From NCBI GenBank assembly GCA_022495005.1, contig JAGYXB010000438.1, forward strand, positions 434,001-498,000: a stretch of DNA of 64,000 nucleotides. Reading direction: 5' to 3'. A program made the translations under genes and the position numbers. Under the pieces are notes generated by a model. That model ran no database searches, was not told the origin of the DNA, and worked only from the letters and a program-made list of their open reading frames with translations. Below are positions 61,889 to 64,000 of this stretch, one piece after another (positions within the stretch are counted from its first letter, which is position 1; each line of letters opens with the position of its first letter). The DNA comes from Rhyacophila brunnea. Lineage: Eukaryota; Arthropoda; Insecta; Trichoptera; Rhyacophilidae.

Positions 61889-62423
61889 ATTACGAGTGCT
61901 GCTACTACAGGGCTTGTAGTTATTAATAATGTCGTCTTGCATTATCTTCAGTTTCTACATAAGATACAGTAATGTGTCGCCAAAGATAGTTGCCCAAACT
62001 GTTACAGTTTTCTATGTAAATTGCGCCATAAAAATTGGACGAATTCGAGATAACAACACTAACATTTCGGCGCCTGTAGAGATTCACAAATACTTGCATA
62101 ACACTACTTTCTATGTTTATGATTATTACAGAGCTTTCGCGTGTGTGTTTGTGTGCACCAATAAAAATAGATACGCGAAATATTAGCGAGCACACATACA
62201 CACTCTCGGAAAGTGCATATTTACGGAAACTAACACAGAGAAGTGTATAAATTTATAGACGAAATTTCACGTAGGCCAGTCCAATGTACAATTAAAAAAT
62301 AGTATCGAACATTTCTATAGATAAAATATTACAGAAAAAGAAAAATTTAATAATGAAAATTATTATAGTTTCGATTGACAGTGGTTTTTTTCACCATACT
62401 CAATATTATACCTATCCCATGGG

Positions 62424-62761
62424 CATGACCCCCACATACTGAAGCGGGCCCCCCTACCTATCACTAAGGTTAAATGCATCTGACGTTCTACAGTGGCGTT
62501 TTCTAAATGGTGTTCGAGGTCAATAAAAATTCAGTGTGGTTGTCGACTATCAACATAAGTACATTAAATCAAAATTGCATTGCACGACCATGTACTTTAA
62601 AATGGTAATGATTCCAAAGTAAAATAGAGCATTTTTTACTATTAGAGCATATTTAAGATGTCTGTTTATCTCAATTATGTGGTCGACCCGCCACGACGGG
62701 CCCCCCTGAGCCCGGGCCCCTAGGCTAGAGTCCTGTCAGCCCACCCCTTGTGGGGGCCATG
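62424..62761. mobile_element. CATGGCCCCCA family MITE, copy 7
   Basis: Left CATGACCCCCACATA, right CTTGTGGGGGCCATG, perfect 8-bp target duplication CCCATGGG (62416-62423 and 62762-62769). Confidence 0.92.
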
Positions 62762-62797
62762 CCCATGGGTTACAAGGTTACGTAATATTGTTAATTA

Positions 62798-63168
62798 TTG
62801 TACGTAAAACATTTCACCGTGACACAGTTCGCCGTGAGCTTTCTTATCAGAAAGAGATGAACGTATAGGTACTATACGGTCTCCAATTTTATTAGATTCA
62901 ATATGAACATTAATTTAATTTTCAGTAAAATTCAAGAATGAAAACCTAACCTAACTTAACAAATAATCCAGTATATCAGCTATTTAAAAAAAATGTTTGC
63001 GGCTGGCTTTCTGTAAAGTGTAAACCGACAAGAACTGTGTTTTACTTAGACATGAATTTTATGTCAGTACTATACGATCCAAAGAGGTTGGACGGTCTTT
63101 GTACGGCCATATATTTCCGATACAACATTTCACGGTTAAGTGTGACATGGCGAAATGCATACGTACAA
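62798..63168. repeat. Dispersed repeat with TTGTACGTA ends, copy B
   Basis: Begins TTGTACGTAAAACATTTC and ends GCATACGTACAA; inverted relative to copy A at 140-542. Includes the shared open-frame phrase FYLDMNFMSVLYDPKR. Confidence 0.65.
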
Positions 63169-63185
63169 GTTTCCGGACACGATGC

Positions 63186-63257
63186 CATGTCCTCCACACA
63201 AGGGGTGATAAAGCTCTAAAGGGCCACGGCATAACGAGACCGGGACGACCAGTTAAC
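63186..63257. mobile_element. CATGGCCCCCA family fragment interrupted by a MITE
   Basis: CATGTCCTCCACACAAGG to GACGACCAGTTAA matches the left 70 bp of copies at 48715 and 59219. The family sequence resumes after the insertion at about 63421 with TAAGTAAGATAA (consensus TTAAGTGAGATAAACAC). Confidence 0.7.
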
Positions 63258-63259
63258 GC

Positions 63260-63418
63260 CTTGTCCAGATAGAACGATTTGACTCGCGCGCATTCCAGGT
63301 ACCTACATGTGACCTCACTGAGTCGTCTTCATGTAATCGCCGCGTGTCACTTCTCGCGCGCGGTCGAGGTACATATGATCTCATTGGGCTGTCCACATGC
63401 ATGCGTCATCTGGACAAG
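63260..63418. mobile_element. CTTGTCCAGATG MITE, copy 2, nested
   Basis: Ends CTTGTCCAGAT / CATCTGGACAAG; interior parallels 30758-30940 (CCGCGTGTCACTTCTCGCGC). It is inserted inside the fragment at 63186. Confidence 0.75.
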
Positions 63419-63589
63419 CTCTAAGTAAGATAACTACAATTTTGTTTGAGAGCATAGAGCATTTGGCGTCACGCGAATTTGTCGCCATTTCTGTCCTTCA
63501 CTATACCAACTTTACTACTGGGGAGAAAGAGAGAGCAATGACGCCGATGACAGTTGAGTGTATCACGGCTCGACATACGTGTATTATCG

Positions 63590-64000
63590 ATGGTGCAGAT
63601 CACAAACTTTCTTAGTCAAAAAATACGATTTTACAGGGGAATGTTAAAACTGATTTATTTGCAGCATAATACGATGAATATGACATAGGAGTTTTAATTA
63701 AAAGATCAATAAACTCTGCTATTTTTCTCTTTGACATAGGAGGTAAAGTTCAACAGATCCGTTAATTTTTTGTTGATTTTTTGATACCATAAAGTCAAAA
63801 TCATAAAATTTGACATAGAAGGTTTGTGATCTGCACCATCGTATATGCTATCTTGCTCGGGCGCATTTAATGTCAATAGTATTGAAAGTCTACCAACTAG
63901 CGAGTCGCGATGATCACATTGTATGCATTCGAATAGGTTTTTTGGAACAAGTTTATTGGGCCACACGTACTGAGTATGGGTAGTTTCATGGCGAGTACAC
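63590..64000. repeat. Inverted-repeat segment running off the window edge
   Basis: ATGGTGCAGATCACAAAC at about 63590 is inverted at about 63823-63840. From 63820 on, the sequence is the reverse complement of 44218-44430 and continues to the last base. Confidence 0.6.

Overview
The window is a stretch of insect nuclear DNA. It is AT-rich, with introns and intergenic DNA full of AT tracts and GTAGGTAC-type microsequence. It carries one recognisable cellular gene, the Broad-Complex (br) BTB/zinc-finger transcription factor, on the minus strand. The sequence style suggests a sternorrhynchan hemipteran (aphid, scale or mealybug-like), but that is a guess; only 'insect' is firm.

Gene layout (minus strand, so read from high to low coordinates). 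Two exons at 31216-31012 and 30108-29926 encode the BTB domain. Two linker exons lie at 28183-27668 and 26612-26447, and a predicted 51-nt microexon at 23215-23165. Four alternative C-terminal exons follow, each with a pair of C2H2 fingers and its own stop: 20257-19980, 17696-17410, 7425-7214 and 5098-4746. I derived each junction by hand from GT/AG sites and reading phase. All core junctions are phase 0 up to the last linker exon, which ends in phase 1. The microexon is phase 1-1, and all four finger exons open in phase 1, so every core-to-finger splice stays in frame (predicted isoforms 459, 462, 437 and 484 aa with the microexon, 17 aa fewer without it). No promoter or first non-coding exon could be placed; the transcript must start upstream of 31216, perhaps beyond the window.

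Region by region. 1-4.7 kb is 3' of the last finger exon, with one dispersed repeat at its edge. 4.7-31.2 kb is br, with long AT-rich introns holding a few foldback elements, MITEs and tRNA-like (SINE-like) pieces. From about 31.2 to 64 kb no cellular exon is visible. There the DNA is a nest of short DNA-transposon derivatives, many with exact or near-exact 8-bp target-site duplications (hAT type). They include a family ending CATGGCCCCCA (about ten copies or fragments), a CAGTGACGTYCC family, a CAGTGTTGCCAAC family, a long-TIR CAGTGGCGAAGG family, and one larger internally deleted hAT element that still encodes the C-terminal dimerisation region of a transposase. There is also a LINE tail, a 38-bp satellite array of about 17 virtually identical units, and three ~0.45-0.5-kb copies of a further repeat.

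I found no evidence of a new enzymatic or defence system. The points most worth a second look are the br microexon, a motif shared by two of the finger-exon acceptors, and the nested, datable MITE insertions.
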